Assembly (NCBI GenBank): GCA_044350805.1
Contig: JBILGU010000001.1
Location: 166,225-230,224, forward strand
DNA from: UBA6136 sp044350805
Lineage (GTDB): Bacteria; Pseudomonadota; Gammaproteobacteria; Methylococcales; Methylococcaceae
Direction: 5' to 3'
Length of the DNA: 64,000 bases
The notes beneath the pieces were generated by a model that searched no databases, had not been told where the DNA came from, and worked only from the letters and a program-made list of their open reading frames with translations. Made by a program: the position numbers and the translations under genes. Of this stretch, positions 26,193 through 35,539 are shown one piece after another; positions within the stretch are counted from its first letter, which is position 1; each line of letters begins with the position of its first letter.

Positions 26193-26513
26193 ATGACGGA
26201 AAAGAACACCAACAAACCCAGCGATGACCTTGCCGTTAAAGAGGCGAAACCGCAACTTAAGCGGCCCCCTTTATTCAAGGTTTTTCTGTTGAATGACGAC
26301 TTTACGCCGATGGAGTTTGTGATCGACATCCTTAAGCGATTCTTTGGGATGGATGAAGACAAGGCAACTCAGGTCATGCTTCACGTTCACACTCGCGGGA
26401 TTGGAGTATGCGGGGTCTATTCAAGGGACATCGCTGAAACCAAAGTTCGCCAAGTCAATGATTTTTCGCGAGAGCACCAACACCCCTTGCTCTGCGATAT
26501 GGATGAGGCCTAG
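26193..26513 (+). CDS. clpS: ClpA adaptor protein ClpS
   Basis: ClpS binds bulky hydrophobic N-terminal residues (Leu, Phe, Trp, Tyr) and hands N-degron substrates to ClpAP. I start at 26193 (MTEKNTNKPSDDLAVKEA), giving 106 residues with the flexible N-terminal extension needed to engage the ClpA pore. The core motif FKVFLLNDDFTPMEFVIDIL is the substrate-pocket signature, followed by VMLHVHTRGIGVCGVYSRDI and QHPLLCDMDEA. clpA follows after 95 bases in the same direction. Confidence 0.96.
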   Translation: MTEKNTNKPSDDLAVKEAKPQLKRPPLFKVFLLNDDFTPMEFVIDILKRFFGMDEDKATQVMLHVHTRGIGVCGVYSRDIAETKVRQVNDFSREHQHPLLCDMDEA

Positions 26514-26608
26514 TCTTTAGGCAAGCCGCCCGAGATCGTGCTCTATTTAGTGAGCTCGTCGAAGGTCATGGAACAATTTTAGAGTTCCCAGCCCCAGAGG
26601 AATCAGTC

Positions 26609-28876
26609 ATGCTCAGCAAAGAACTTGAGGTCTCTCTCAACCAGGCATTCCGCACAGCCTACGACAAGCGGCATGAATTCATTTCGGTTGAACACCTGCT
26701 CCTTGCCATGCTGGACAACGCTGCGGCAATTGACGTGCTCAAGGCCTGTGGTGCCGATATCGAACAGATGCGGCGCGAGCTTGAAAAATTCATCGAAGAA
26801 ACGACCCCTCTGATCGCCGTCGGCATCAAAAGGGAGACCCAACCGACTCTCGGCTTCCAAAGGGTTCTTCAAAGGGCTGCATTTCATGTGCAATCCTCGG
26901 GAAAACAGGAGGTCACTGGAGCGAATATTCTTGTTGCCATCTTCAGCGAGCAAGACTCACACGCAGCCTTCGTTCTGGGTCAGCAGGATGTCAGCAGACT
27001 TGATGTCGTAAATTTCATCTCCCATGGCATCACCAAGTCGGGCGAGGATTCCGGCTTGGTTGCTAAGAACCCCATATCAGAAGGCGAAGAGGGCGAACAA
27101 GCGGGCAGCAACCCACTTGAGAAATTCGCAGAAAACCTCAATGAACTGGCTCGGCAGGGACACATAGATCCACTCATCGGTCGCCGGGATGAAGTGGACC
27201 GCACCATACAGATTCTCTGCCGCAGAAGAAAAAACAACCCACTGCTCGTCGGTGAAGCCGGTGTTGGAAAGACCGCGATTGCCGAAGGTCTAGCGAAAAA
27301 AATCGTCGAAGGGGATGTCCCTGAAATCCTCAAGAAAAGCGTGATCTACTCCCTCGATCTGGGCGCCCTGGTCGCTGGCACTAAGTACCGTGGTGATTTT
27401 GAAAAACGGCTGAAAGCGTTGCTCTTGCAGCTAAAGAAAGAACCTGAGTCGATCCTTTTTATCGACGAAATCCATACCATCATCGGGGCAGGATCGGCCT
27501 CTGGCGGTGTCATGGACGCTTCCAACCTCATCAAACCAGTCCTTGCCTCAGGCCAGCTTCGCTGCATTGGTTCAACCACCTATCAGGAATATCGGGGCAT
27601 CTTTGAGAAGGACCGGGCGCTGGCCCGCCGTTTCCAGAAAATCGATGTGCCCGAGCCGAGCGTGGATGAGACTTTCCAGATCCTCAAGGGATTAAAGACC
27701 AAGTTTGAGGAACATCATCAAGTCAAGTATTCCCTGGCAGCTCTTCGTTGCGCGGCTGAACTGTCTGAGCGTTATATCAACGATCGCCACCTTCCCGACA
27801 AAGCCATCGACGTGATTGATGAGGCCGGCGCTTCTCAGCGAATTCTCCCGGCTTCAAAACGCAAAAAAGTCATTGGCGTTCTCGAGATCGAGGAAATTAT
27901 TTCCAAGATTGCCCGTATTCCTCCGAAGACGATTTCCACCAACGATAAGGACAAGCTCAGAGATCTTGAAAAGAATCTCAGGATGCTCGTTTTTGGCCAA
28001 GACGAGGCCATTACCAGTCTTTCAGCCGCCATCAAACTGTCCCGCGCGGGACTGAGAGAAGCCCAAAAACCGATCGGGTGTTTCCTTTTTGCTGGCCCTA
28101 CGGGGGTTGGCAAAACGGAAGTGAGCCGGCAACTCGCCAAGGTTCTCGGGATCGAACTTCTGCGCTTCGATATGTCTGAATACATGGAGCGACACACCGT
28201 TTCACGCTTGATTGGTGCCCCACCCGGCTATGTCGGATTCGACCAAGGCGGTCTTCTTACGGAGGCCGTTAGCAAGCATCCCCATGCGGTTGTTCTGCTT
28301 GATGAAATCGAAAAAGCACATCCGGATGTCTTCAATTTGCTGCTTCAGGTCATGGATCATGGGACCTTGACGGACAACAATGGTCGCAAAGCCGACTTTC
28401 GCAATATCATCCTGATCATGACAACCAATGCAGGGGCCAGCGAGGCGGGAAGAGCGTCTATCGGCTTCACGCGCCAGGATCACTCGACCGATAGCCTTCA
28501 AATCATCGACAAGCAGTTCTCGCCGGAATTTCGAAATCGCCTGGACGCCATCATTCCGTTTAAACCACTCGCGATTGATATCGTGGCGCAGGTCGTCGAC
28601 AAGTTCATGTTCGAACTTGAAACCCAGTTGGCGGAAAAGCGTGTTTCGATTGTTCTTGAACCCGAGGCCCGTCTCTGGATTGCGGAGAGAGGTTTCGATC
28701 CGCAGATGGGCGCACGTCCCATGAGTCGAGTGATTCAGGAAAAGATTAAGAAGCCCTTGGCTGAAGAAATCCTGTTTGGAAAGCTCAGTGCAGGCGGAGT
28801 GGCTAGAATCGGAGTTGCCGACGACGAGTTGACCTTCGAGGTCGAGACAGTCCGTGAGATATCTGAGACCGCCTAG
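26609..28876 (+). CDS. clpA: ATP-dependent Clp protease ATP-binding subunit ClpA
   Basis: A 755-residue double-AAA+ unfoldase for the ClpP protease. The N-domain (SVEHLLLAMLDN) is the ClpS docking site. D1 Walker A is GEAGVGKTAIAEGLA and D2 Walker A is GPTGVGKTEVSRQLA; D2 also has VVLLDEIEKAHPDVFNLLLQ. The ClpP-binding loop appears as IGF in GRASIGFTRQDHSTD, one residue from the IGL of E. coli. The arginine-finger region PEFRNRLDAIIPF is intact. The stop codon lies in the loop of its own terminator. Confidence 0.97.
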   Translation: MLSKELEVSLNQAFRTAYDKRHEFISVEHLLLAMLDNAAAIDVLKACGADIEQMRRELEKFIEETTPLIAVGIKRETQPTLGFQRVLQRAAFHVQSSGKQEVTGANILVAIFSEQDSHAAFVLGQQDVSRLDVVNFISHGITKSGEDSGLVAKNPISEGEEGEQAGSNPLEKFAENLNELARQGHIDPLIGRRDEVDRTIQILCRRRKNNPLLVGEAGVGKTAIAEGLAKKIVEGDVPEILKKSVIYSLDLGALVAGTKYRGDFEKRLKALLLQLKKEPESILFIDEIHTIIGAGSASGGVMDASNLIKPVLASGQLRCIGSTTYQEYRGIFEKDRALARRFQKIDVPEPSVDETFQILKGLKTKFEEHHQVKYSLAALRCAAELSERYINDRHLPDKAIDVIDEAGASQRILPASKRKKVIGVLEIEEIISKIARIPPKTISTNDKDKLRDLEKNLRMLVFGQDEAITSLSAAIKLSRAGLREAQKPIGCFLFAGPTGVGKTEVSRQLAKVLGIELLRFDMSEYMERHTVSRLIGAPPGYVGFDQGGLLTEAVSKHPHAVVLLDEIEKAHPDVFNLLLQVMDHGTLTDNNGRKADFRNIILIMTTNAGASEAGRASIGFTRQDHSTDSLQIIDKQFSPEFRNRLDAIIPFKPLAIDIVAQVVDKFMFELETQLAEKRVSIVLEPEARLWIAERGFDPQMGARPMSRVIQEKIKKPLAEEILFGKLSAGGVARIGVADDELTFEVETVREISETA

Positions 28877-28889
28877 TCGGTCTCTTTTT
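28865..28889 (+). terminator. Rho-independent terminator of clpS-clpA
   Basis: GAGACCG (28865-28871) pairs perfectly with CGGTCTC (28878-28884) around the loop CCTAGT, followed by five T residues (28885-28889). The clpA TAG stop is inside the loop, and the last T residues are part of the convergent infA stop codon. It is a compact overlap of three signals. Confidence 0.9.
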
Positions 28890-29106
28890 AGCGTTGACGG
28901 AAGGTGATTCGGCCCTTGGAGAGATCGTAGGGAGTCATTTCGACCTTGACCCGATCGCCGGTCAGAATTCGAATGTAATGCTTACGCATCTTGCCCGAAA
29001 TGTGAGCCATGACCACATGGCCGTTATCCAATTCCACTCGGAAGGTCGTATTCGGAAGGGTTTCGATAACCTTTCCTTCCATTTCAATGTGATCTTCTTT
29101 CGACAT
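28888..29106 (-). CDS. infA: Translation initiation factor IF-1
   Basis: A 72-residue S1/OB-fold protein that occupies the ribosomal A site during initiation. MSKEDHIEMEGKVIETLPNT, the conserved HVVMAHISGKMRKHYIRIL and TPYDLSKGRITFRQR are the full IF-1 pattern. It faces clpA tail to tail, as in many Gammaproteobacteria, and is downstream of aat and bpt on the same strand. Confidence 0.98.
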   Translation of the reverse strand: MSKEDHIEMEGKVIETLPNTTFRVELDNGHVVMAHISGKMRKHYIRILTGDRVKVEMTPYDLSKGRITFRQR

Positions 29107-29192
29107 ACGCTCTCATAGACAGACGAGATTGGGCGGCCTAACGCCAGACTCCCCATTCTAGCACACTGAAGACACACACTCCGTTTCCGCCA

Positions 29193-29891
29193 TCAAGCCC
29201 CCCGCCACCCGTCAAGACCTAGAATCTCATAGGGCCTGAACTGAGACTTATAGGCCATTTTCTTTGACCCCCTAATCCAGAAGCCAAGATATAAAGAATC
29301 CCCCCCACGTTGGCGGACTTCCTCGATTTGCCAAAGGATTGCAAATGTTCCAAGCCCTCTTGCCTTAAGGGCAGGATCGAAGAACGTGTAGACCGCGGAG
29401 AAACCATCATCGAGCACATCAACGACTGAGACAGCCACCAAAAGACCCGCAAGGCGAAACTCAAAAAAAACCGTCCCATCAAAACGGGAGTTCCCCAAAA
29501 ACCGAATGAACTCTTCAGCAGAGCTTTGCGCCATATCACCGTCCGGGTGACGTTGCGATTGATATCGAAGGTAGAGACGATAATGTTCTTCGTTGAATGC
29601 GGCGGGCACCTCTTTGATGCACAAACCTTCATTTCGCAGCAAGGTCCTTCGCTGAGAGCGACTGGGACAGAAACGATGGACCGGAATGCGGATCGGAACA
29701 CAGTCTTTGCAACTGCCACAATAGGTGCGATAGACCAATTCGCCACTTCGCCTGAATCCGCTTCTGACCAGCGCGGCATAAAAACGCGCGGAAAGCGGGA
29801 AGTCCGGCGGGAGGATCGCCATTGCGGCGTCCCGCCCCGGCAGATAGGGACAAGGATGAGCATCCCCTAAAAAAAGCGGAATGGATGTCAT
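29193..29891 (-). CDS. bpt: Aspartate/glutamate leucyltransferase (Bpt)
   Basis: Bpt attaches leucine from leucyl-tRNA to proteins with N-terminal Asp or Glu, turning them into ClpS substrates. The start at 29891 (MTSIPLFLGDAHPCPYLPGR) overlaps the aat stop as ATGA and gives 232 residues. The ATE1 N-terminal cysteine cluster VYRTYCGSCKDCVPIRI is intact, and the GNAT-like C-terminal half reads VVDVLDDGFSAVYTFFDP, then YLGFWIRGSKKMAYKSQFRP. The neighbours aat, clpA and clpS are parts of the same pathway. Confidence 0.95.
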   Translation of the reverse strand: MTSIPLFLGDAHPCPYLPGRDAAMAILPPDFPLSARFYAALVRSGFRRSGELVYRTYCGSCKDCVPIRIPVHRFCPSRSQRRTLLRNEGLCIKEVPAAFNEEHYRLYLRYQSQRHPDGDMAQSSAEEFIRFLGNSRFDGTVFFEFRLAGLLVAVSVVDVLDDGFSAVYTFFDPALKARGLGTFAILWQIEEVRQRGGDSLYLGFWIRGSKKMAYKSQFRPYEILGLDGWRGA

Positions 29892-30583
29892 GGCATTGGA
29901 GCCCAAGCCTCAGACGCTGGTTGAATCTCTCCGAGGAGCGACACCTTCTGAGTAAACGCATCACGGGCCATGGGTTTGGCCCCAAGACGTTCAAGATGCG
30001 GGGTGTGGACTTGACAGTCGATCAGTTGGTAGCCCCAGCGATGGAGCCACTCGCACGCCCCTGCAAAGGCGACTTTTGAGGCATCCGTCTCACGTCGAAA
30101 CATCGATTCGCCAAAAAAGCAGCATCCGATCGCTACGCCATAGAGCCCTCCCACCAAAATGCCATCCCGCCAGCACTCGAAGGAGTGCGCATAGCCAGCC
30201 TGATGAAGAAGAGAGTAACTCGTCTGCATCTCTTCAGTAATCCAGGTCCCCGCAGTCTCGGCGCGGGGTTCGGCACAAGCACCCATCACCTGATCAAAGG
30301 CAAAATCGTAGGTGACTTTGAAGCTCCCTTGACGGAGTCTTTTAGCAAGGCTTTTGGAAATTTTGATATCGCTCGGGGCCATGATCCACCGGGGTGCGGG
30401 CGACCACCAGAGAATCGGCTCGTCGTCGCTAAACCAAGGGAAAATCCCATGACGATAGGCATTGACCAGCCTTTCAACCGAAAGGCAGCCACCCACAGCA
30501 AGTAAACCGTTAGGCTCATCCAAGGCCTGAGCCACGTCCGGAAAGGGTTGCTCTGGCCAATGGGGATCAAGCACTTTCAGCAT
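29888..30583 (-). CDS. aat: Leucyl/phenylalanyl-tRNA-protein transferase
   Basis: Aat adds Leu or Phe to proteins bearing N-terminal Arg or Lys, making them ClpS-ClpAP substrates. The 231-residue protein shows EPNGLLAVGGCLSVERLVNA, YRHGIFPWFSDDEPILWWSP, TWITEEMQTSYSLLHQAGYA and FFGESMFRRETDASKVAF, all diagnostic. It overlaps bpt by four bases and the upstream GNAT gene by seven, so the three are probably one transcript leading into infA. Confidence 0.97.
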   Translation of the reverse strand: MLKVLDPHWPEQPFPDVAQALDEPNGLLAVGGCLSVERLVNAYRHGIFPWFSDDEPILWWSPAPRWIMAPSDIKISKSLAKRLRQGSFKVTYDFAFDQVMGACAEPRAETAGTWITEEMQTSYSLLHQAGYAHSFECWRDGILVGGLYGVAIGCCFFGESMFRRETDASKVAFAGACEWLHRWGYQLIDCQVHTPHLERLGAKPMARDAFTQKVSLLGEIQPASEAWAPMP

Positions 30584-31728
30584 GGATCCGTCCGATAGGG
30601 CGACCGCTCCTCGCAGCCCTGGATATAAGACTCCATGTGCCGATTCTCGAGCATAACGTGACGAGAAATGGCATCTCTGAAACCCTCATGCCCAATCCAG
30701 TGGTAAGAGTGCGTCTTGACGGGGAGAAACCCTCGGCTGATTTTATGTTCTCCTTGGGCTCCCGGCTCAAAAACCGATAAGCCTCGCTCGATGGCGAACT
30801 CGATTCCCTGGTAATAACAGACCTCGAAATGGAGTGCGGGCACCTCTTCATAGGCGCCCCAATAGCGGCCATAGAGGGTATTTTCACTCACCATGAAAAA
30901 TGCTGAAGCGACGAGTTGCTCCTCACTCACGGCCTCAACCAGGAGAATCTTCTCTCCCATCGTTTTCCCAATCGATTGAAAAAAACCCAGCGTCAACGCA
31001 GGAAAATTCGCGTGCTTTTCAAATGTGCTTCGATAAAGCTCATGGAATCGCGCCCAGTCATTTGCAGAGAGTTCATCACCGCTTCGGCGTTGGATCTTAA
31101 TGCCCGCCTCAATGACCTTCCGCCTCTCGCGCAGGATCTCCTTTCTTCTCTTCGCGGTCAGTGTCTCAAGGAAATCTCGAAAGTCCCGATAGCCTTGATT
31201 CCTCCAGTGAAACTGACAGCCAATTCGGTGGATCAGGCCCGCATTGCGAAGCACTGGCTCATCGGTAAAAAGAAAATGCACCGAAGAAATCTCCTGCTCC
31301 TTGGCCGATGCAAGGACACGCCGCAATAACGTCTCAGTAACACTGGTATCTGAGCATTCAGGGGACAGGAGAAATTTGCGAGCCGAAGCGGGCGTGAATG
31401 GAGCTGCGACGACCCATTTCGGATAATAGGGAACGTCATGACGCTGGTAGGCTTCTGCCCATGCCCAGTCGAACACGAATTCGCCAAAGGAGTTGTCCTT
31501 GGCATAGACAGGAAGTCCGGCGATGACACGTCCAGCCTCATCTTCAACAAGCCAAGGGGATGCGTGCCAACCCACTCGACGACCCAAGCAATGTTGCAAC
31601 TCAAGGGCAGCCAGAAATTCATGGCAAAGATGCGGTGCCTCAGTGCCCGCAAGCTGATTCCAGGTTTCTCGGGGGACCGAGGCAACGCCGTCGGCAATCA
31701 CTCTGACCGAATACGCTGGAAAGGCCAT
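30577..31728 (-). CDS. GNAT/FemAB-like acyltransferase family protein (DUF482-type)
   Basis: A 383-residue protein from the start at 31728 (MAFPAYSVRVIADGVASVPR); another ATG at 31773 would add 15 residues. It matches the PF04339-like group: CHEFLAALELQHCLGRRVGW, then WLVEDEAGRVIAGLPVYAKD, FVFDWAWAEAYQRHDVPYYP, ERRKVIEAGIKIQRRSGDEL and ALHFEVCYYQGIEFAIERGL, and close to the end GEHKISRGFLPVKTHSYHWI. Proteins of this group carry tandem GNAT folds and resemble FemAB aminoacyl-tRNA-dependent transferases. No substrate is established. Its place immediately upstream of aat, another enzyme with a GNAT-like fold using aminoacyl-tRNA, is suggestive only. Confidence 0.8.
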   Translation of the reverse strand: MAFPAYSVRVIADGVASVPRETWNQLAGTEAPHLCHEFLAALELQHCLGRRVGWHASPWLVEDEAGRVIAGLPVYAKDNSFGEFVFDWAWAEAYQRHDVPYYPKWVVAAPFTPASARKFLLSPECSDTSVTETLLRRVLASAKEQEISSVHFLFTDEPVLRNAGLIHRIGCQFHWRNQGYRDFRDFLETLTAKRRKEILRERRKVIEAGIKIQRRSGDELSANDWARFHELYRSTFEKHANFPALTLGFFQSIGKTMGEKILLVEAVSEEQLVASAFFMVSENTLYGRYWGAYEEVPALHFEVCYYQGIEFAIERGLSVFEPGAQGEHKISRGFLPVKTHSYHWIGHEGFRDAISRHVMLENRHMESYIQGCEERSPYRTDPC

Positions 31729-31831
31729 GATTTCTGGGGACCTGAACTCACCTGAATGGTCGAAAAAAGGCATCCTTAATCCGGTTTTCGCCCGAATTTG
31801 GGGCGATGGAGCGACGGCGACCCCCGGATTG

Positions 31832-31840
31832 TGGGATAAT
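31832..31840 (+). promoter_or_regulatory. Extended -10 promoter candidate for ettA
   Basis: TGgGATAAT matches the extended -10 consensus TGnTATAAT at eight of nine positions. It lies in the 205-base divergent gap between the GNAT gene and ettA. The -35 hexamer 17 bases upstream is poor, as expected for extended -10 promoters. It would leave a leader of about 85 bases. Confidence 0.4.
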
Positions 31841-31933
31841 CAGACAATCTCCCGCCCTTTTCAGGCCAACCTCCTTTCGGAAGGTGTCTGCGCGCGGGTC
31901 CCCCCCTGACTCGAACCCATGGATTAATCACGC

Positions 31934-33601
31934 ATGGCTCAGTACGTTTATACCATGAACCGCGTGGGCAAGGTCGTGCCCCCGAAGCGCGAAATCTTGC
32001 GCGACATCTCCCTCTCATTCTTTCCCGGCGCCAAGATCGGTGTCCTCGGTCTGAATGGCTCAGGTAAGTCGACCCTCCTGAGGATCATGGCGGGTGTTGA
32101 TACCGAATTCAACGGCGAAGCCCGAGCGCAGGCCGGCATCAATATCGGCTACCTTCCCCAGGAACCCCATCTGGATCCGACCAAAACGGTTCGCGGCAAC
32201 GTGGAAGAAGCGCTCTCTCACATCAAGGAAGCCCTGACACGACTTGATGAAGTCTATGCCGCATACGCAGAGCCTGACGCCGACTTCGATGCGCTTGCAG
32301 CCGAACAGGCCAAGCTTGAAAGCATTCTTCAGGCCAGTGATGGACATAATCTTGATCGAACGCTTGAAATTGCCGCTGAAGCCTTAAGGCTTCCTGATTG
32401 GGATGCCGATGTCACCAAGCTCTCCGGAGGCGAGCGGCGTCGAGTTGCACTCTGCAGACTGCTCCTTTCAAGTCCTGACATGCTTTTGCTGGATGAGCCG
32501 ACCAACCATTTGGATGCCGAGTCGGTCGCGTGGCTCGAACGCTTCCTTCATGATTTTCCCGGTACCGTCATCGCGGTCACCCATGATCGATACTTCCTGG
32601 ACAATGTTGCAGGATGGATTCTTGAGCTGGACCGTGGCCACGGCATTCCGTGGGAAGGTAACTACTCGACGTGGCTTGAGCAGAAGGAAAAGCGCCTCGA
32701 AATCGAAGAAAAACAGGAAAGCGCTCGCATGAAGGCCATGAAGGCCGAACTCGAGTGGGTCAGAACGAACCCCAAAGGACGTCATGCCAAGAGCAAGGCC
32801 CGACTTCAGCGATTTGAGGAACTGTCGAGCCAGGAATCCCAACAGCGTAACGAAACCAAGGAAATCTACATCCCGCCAGGCCCAAGGCTTGGAGATGTGG
32901 TGGTCGAAGCCACGGGTGTCCGCAAAGGATTCGGCGATCGTCTTCTGGTCGAGGATCTCAGCTTCCGGCTGCCGCCGGGGGGGATTGTCGGCATCATCGG
33001 CCCCAACGGCGCGGGTAAGACGACGCTTTTCCGAATGATCGCAGGCATTGAAACGCCTGATGCCGGAAGCTTCCGCGTCGGCGAAACCGTCCAGATTGCG
33101 CACGTGGATCAGACCCGCGACCATTTGGATGACAACAAGACCGTCTGGGAGGAAATCTCCGACGGACTCGACATGATCACCGTTGGAACCTACCAGACCC
33201 CGTCTCGCGCCTATTGCGGTCGATTCAACTTCAAAGGATCCGATCAGCAAAAGCGGATTGGCGACCTGTCTGGAGGGGAACGTAACCGCGTTCACCTGGC
33301 CAAGCTGCTCCGGAGTGGTGGCAACGTCCTTCTGCTCGACGAACCGACCAATGATCTTGACGTCGAAACCCTTCGCGCCCTCGAAGAAGCCCTCTTGGAC
33401 TTCCCGGGATGCGCGGTGGTTATTTCGCATGATCGCTGGTTCCTGGATCGTATTGCCACGCATATGCTGGCATTCGAAGGCGACAGTAAGGTGGTCTGGT
33501 TCGAAGGCAATTACGCCGACTACGAAGCTGACCGTAAAAGACGCCTCGGGGATGAGGCAGACAATCCCCACCGTATTCGCTATAAGCCGCTGGCCAGCTA
33601 A
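31934..33601 (+). CDS. ettA: Energy-dependent translational throttle protein EttA
   Basis: A 555-residue ABC-F ATPase that binds the ribosomal E site and gates the first elongation steps according to the ATP/ADP ratio. Two ABC cassettes are complete: Walker A GLNGSGKSTLLRIMAG and GPNGAGKTTLFRMIAG; signatures LSGGERRRVAL and LSGGERNRVHL; Walker B MLLLDEPTNHLDAESV and VLLLDEPTNDLDVETL. MAQYVYTMNRVGKVVPPKRE and the EttA-specific TPSRAYCGRFNFKGSDQQKR distinguish it from Uup and YheS. The arm and linker between cassettes are present. Confidence 0.97.
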   Translation: MAQYVYTMNRVGKVVPPKREILRDISLSFFPGAKIGVLGLNGSGKSTLLRIMAGVDTEFNGEARAQAGINIGYLPQEPHLDPTKTVRGNVEEALSHIKEALTRLDEVYAAYAEPDADFDALAAEQAKLESILQASDGHNLDRTLEIAAEALRLPDWDADVTKLSGGERRRVALCRLLLSSPDMLLLDEPTNHLDAESVAWLERFLHDFPGTVIAVTHDRYFLDNVAGWILELDRGHGIPWEGNYSTWLEQKEKRLEIEEKQESARMKAMKAELEWVRTNPKGRHAKSKARLQRFEELSSQESQQRNETKEIYIPPGPRLGDVVVEATGVRKGFGDRLLVEDLSFRLPPGGIVGIIGPNGAGKTTLFRMIAGIETPDAGSFRVGETVQIAHVDQTRDHLDDNKTVWEEISDGLDMITVGTYQTPSRAYCGRFNFKGSDQQKRIGDLSGGERNRVHLAKLLRSGGNVLLLDEPTNDLDVETLRALEEALLDFPGCAVVISHDRWFLDRIATHMLAFEGDSKVVWFEGNYADYEADRKRRLGDEADNPHRIRYKPLAS

Positions 33602-33676
33602 AAAAACAGCGTCCAGCAGCACATTGATCCGGGCCCTTCTCGAGGGCTCGGAGCCCCCCCTCCCCAGAGACCCTTC

Positions 33677-35530
33677 ATGACTGATTCCCCCCGCTCTTTC
33701 GACGACCTCGGCCTGTCTCCTGCGATTCTTGAGACAATCCGTGAAATCGGCTACGAAACCCCCTCGCCCATCCAGGCCGCGAGTATTCCGCACCTCCTCG
33801 AAGGCCGCGACATCCTTGGGCAAGCCCAGACCGGCACCGGAAAGACCGCTGCCTTCGCGCTTCCCATTCTGAGCCGTATCGACCTTTCAAAGCGTGTCCC
33901 GCAAGCACTGGTCCTTGCCCCCACCCGAGAGCTCGCCATTCAGGTGGCTGAGGCGTTCCAGACCTATGCACGCCACCTTGAGGGCTTTCACATCCTGCCG
34001 GTATACGGTGGTCAGGGCATGGGCCAGCAGCTCAGACAGCTTGCCCGTGGCGTTCATGTCATTGTCGGAACACCCGGCCGCGTCATGGACCATCTGCGTC
34101 GCGAAACCCTGAATCTCGATTCCCTTCAGACGCTGGTCCTGGACGAAGCCGACGAAATGCTCCGTATGGGCTTCATCGAGGACGTCGAGTGGATTCTCGA
34201 GCACACCCCGGATACCCGGCAGACCGCACTCTTCTCCGCGACCATGCCCCCAGTGATCAAGAAGATCGCGAGCAGCCACCTCGATAATCCTGCCGAGATC
34301 CGAATCCAAAGCAAGACCTCGACCGTTGAGTCCATCAATCAGCAATACTGGCTGGTTTCAGGGCTCCAGAAGCTGGATGCGTTAACCCGTATCCTCGACG
34401 CTGATGATATTGATGCCATGATCATCTTCGTCAGAACCAAAACGGAGACCGTCGAACTGGCTGAAAAGCTCGAAGCCCGGGGCTACGAAGCGGCGGCTCT
34501 GAACGGCGACATGACCCAGATTTTGCGAGAGAAGGTTGTCGACCGCCTGAAGCGCGGCGCCCTCGATATCGTCATTGCCACAGATGTTGCTGCTCGAGGT
34601 CTTGATGTTGAACGCATCACCCATGTGGTGAATTACGACATTCCCTACGACACTGAGACCTACGTTCACCGCATCGGCCGAACCGGTCGTGCGGGCCGCA
34701 AGGGCACCGCCATTCTCTTTGTCGCGCCTCGCGAAAGGCGAATGCTGCGTGCCATTGAACAAGCCACCCGTCAGCCCATCGAGCAAATGCGCCTCCCGAC
34801 CCTTCGGGATATCGCCGATCGCCGTATTGAACAATTCAAGGCTCAGCTGGTTGAAGTCATTGACTCACAAGATCTCTCTTTCTATCGGGATCTCATCGAC
34901 ACCTGGACACAGGAGGAGATTGGAGAACCCGCCGATATCGCCGCTGCCATTGCGCATATGCTCCACCGAGATCGCCCATTGGAAGCGGCTGAAGAGCCGG
35001 AGTTTGCGCATCGTGAGCCGCCGCGTTCGGAAGGTCGCAGGGAACGCCCGCCGCGCGACGATCGCCGTCCGCGATTTGATCGTGATGATCAGGGCCGGCC
35101 GCCACGCCGCGAACCCCGTCACGACAGCGGGGCTGGCGCAGGTTCAGCGGACATGCGCGTCTTCACCATTGACGTGGGCCGTTCGCATGGCGTCATGCCC
35201 AAGGACATTGTCGGCGCCATAGCCAACGAAGGCGGGATTGGTGCCCGCCAGATCGGTGCAATCAAGCTCTTTGACTCCTACAGCACGGTCGAACTCCCTA
35301 ATGGTCTCTCCCGGGATGTCTTCCAGTCGCTTGCGAAAACTTGGATCCGCGGCCAGAAAATTAACCTGCAACCCGCAGAAGGCGGAGCTCGAAGAGAGCC
35401 TCAGGTTCCGAAAAAGCATTACGGTGCGCCGAAAACCGACAAGCCACCGCAGAGCCGAAAGAAAAAGGTCGAAGGACTCACCTTGCCGCCCTCTAAATAC
35501 CGCAAGCGCACGGAGCCCGGTCAGGAATAA
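33677..35530 (+). CDS. deaD: DEAD-box RNA helicase DeaD/CsdA-type
   Basis: A 617-residue DEAD-box helicase. The core carries the Q motif (YETPSPIQAASIP), Walker A AQTGTGKTAAF, PTRELA, DEAD in VLDEADEMLRMGF, SAT, and HRIGRTGRAGRKG. From about residue 425 a charged Arg/Glu/Asp-rich linker (RREPRHDSGAGAGS) leads to a DbpA-type RNA-binding domain (FTIDVGRSHGVMPKDIVGAI, then GAIKLFDSYSTVELP), and a basic tail rich in Lys/Arg follows. This layout matches DeaD/CsdA, which works in ribosome assembly and cold adaptation, rather than RhlB or RhlE. It follows ettA by 75 bases. Confidence 0.93.
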   Translation: MTDSPRSFDDLGLSPAILETIREIGYETPSPIQAASIPHLLEGRDILGQAQTGTGKTAAFALPILSRIDLSKRVPQALVLAPTRELAIQVAEAFQTYARHLEGFHILPVYGGQGMGQQLRQLARGVHVIVGTPGRVMDHLRRETLNLDSLQTLVLDEADEMLRMGFIEDVEWILEHTPDTRQTALFSATMPPVIKKIASSHLDNPAEIRIQSKTSTVESINQQYWLVSGLQKLDALTRILDADDIDAMIIFVRTKTETVELAEKLEARGYEAAALNGDMTQILREKVVDRLKRGALDIVIATDVAARGLDVERITHVVNYDIPYDTETYVHRIGRTGRAGRKGTAILFVAPRERRMLRAIEQATRQPIEQMRLPTLRDIADRRIEQFKAQLVEVIDSQDLSFYRDLIDTWTQEEIGEPADIAAAIAHMLHRDRPLEAAEEPEFAHREPPRSEGRRERPPRDDRRPRFDRDDQGRPPRREPRHDSGAGAGSADMRVFTIDVGRSHGVMPKDIVGAIANEGGIGARQIGAIKLFDSYSTVELPNGLSRDVFQSLAKTWIRGQKINLQPAEGGARREPQVPKKHYGAPKTDKPPQSRKKKVEGLTLPPSKYRKRTEPGQE

Positions 35531-35539
35531 TCGGGTGGC

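Noticed and set aside
25998..26255. N-terminal extension of NudJ
   Set aside because: The 86 extra residues lack Nudix-family similarity and occupy the divergent promoter region with clpS.
32468..33823. 451-codon open frame opposite ettA
   Set aside because: It has no recognisable motifs, lies entirely antisense to a perfectly conserved ABC-F gene, and reflects codon bias on the other strand.
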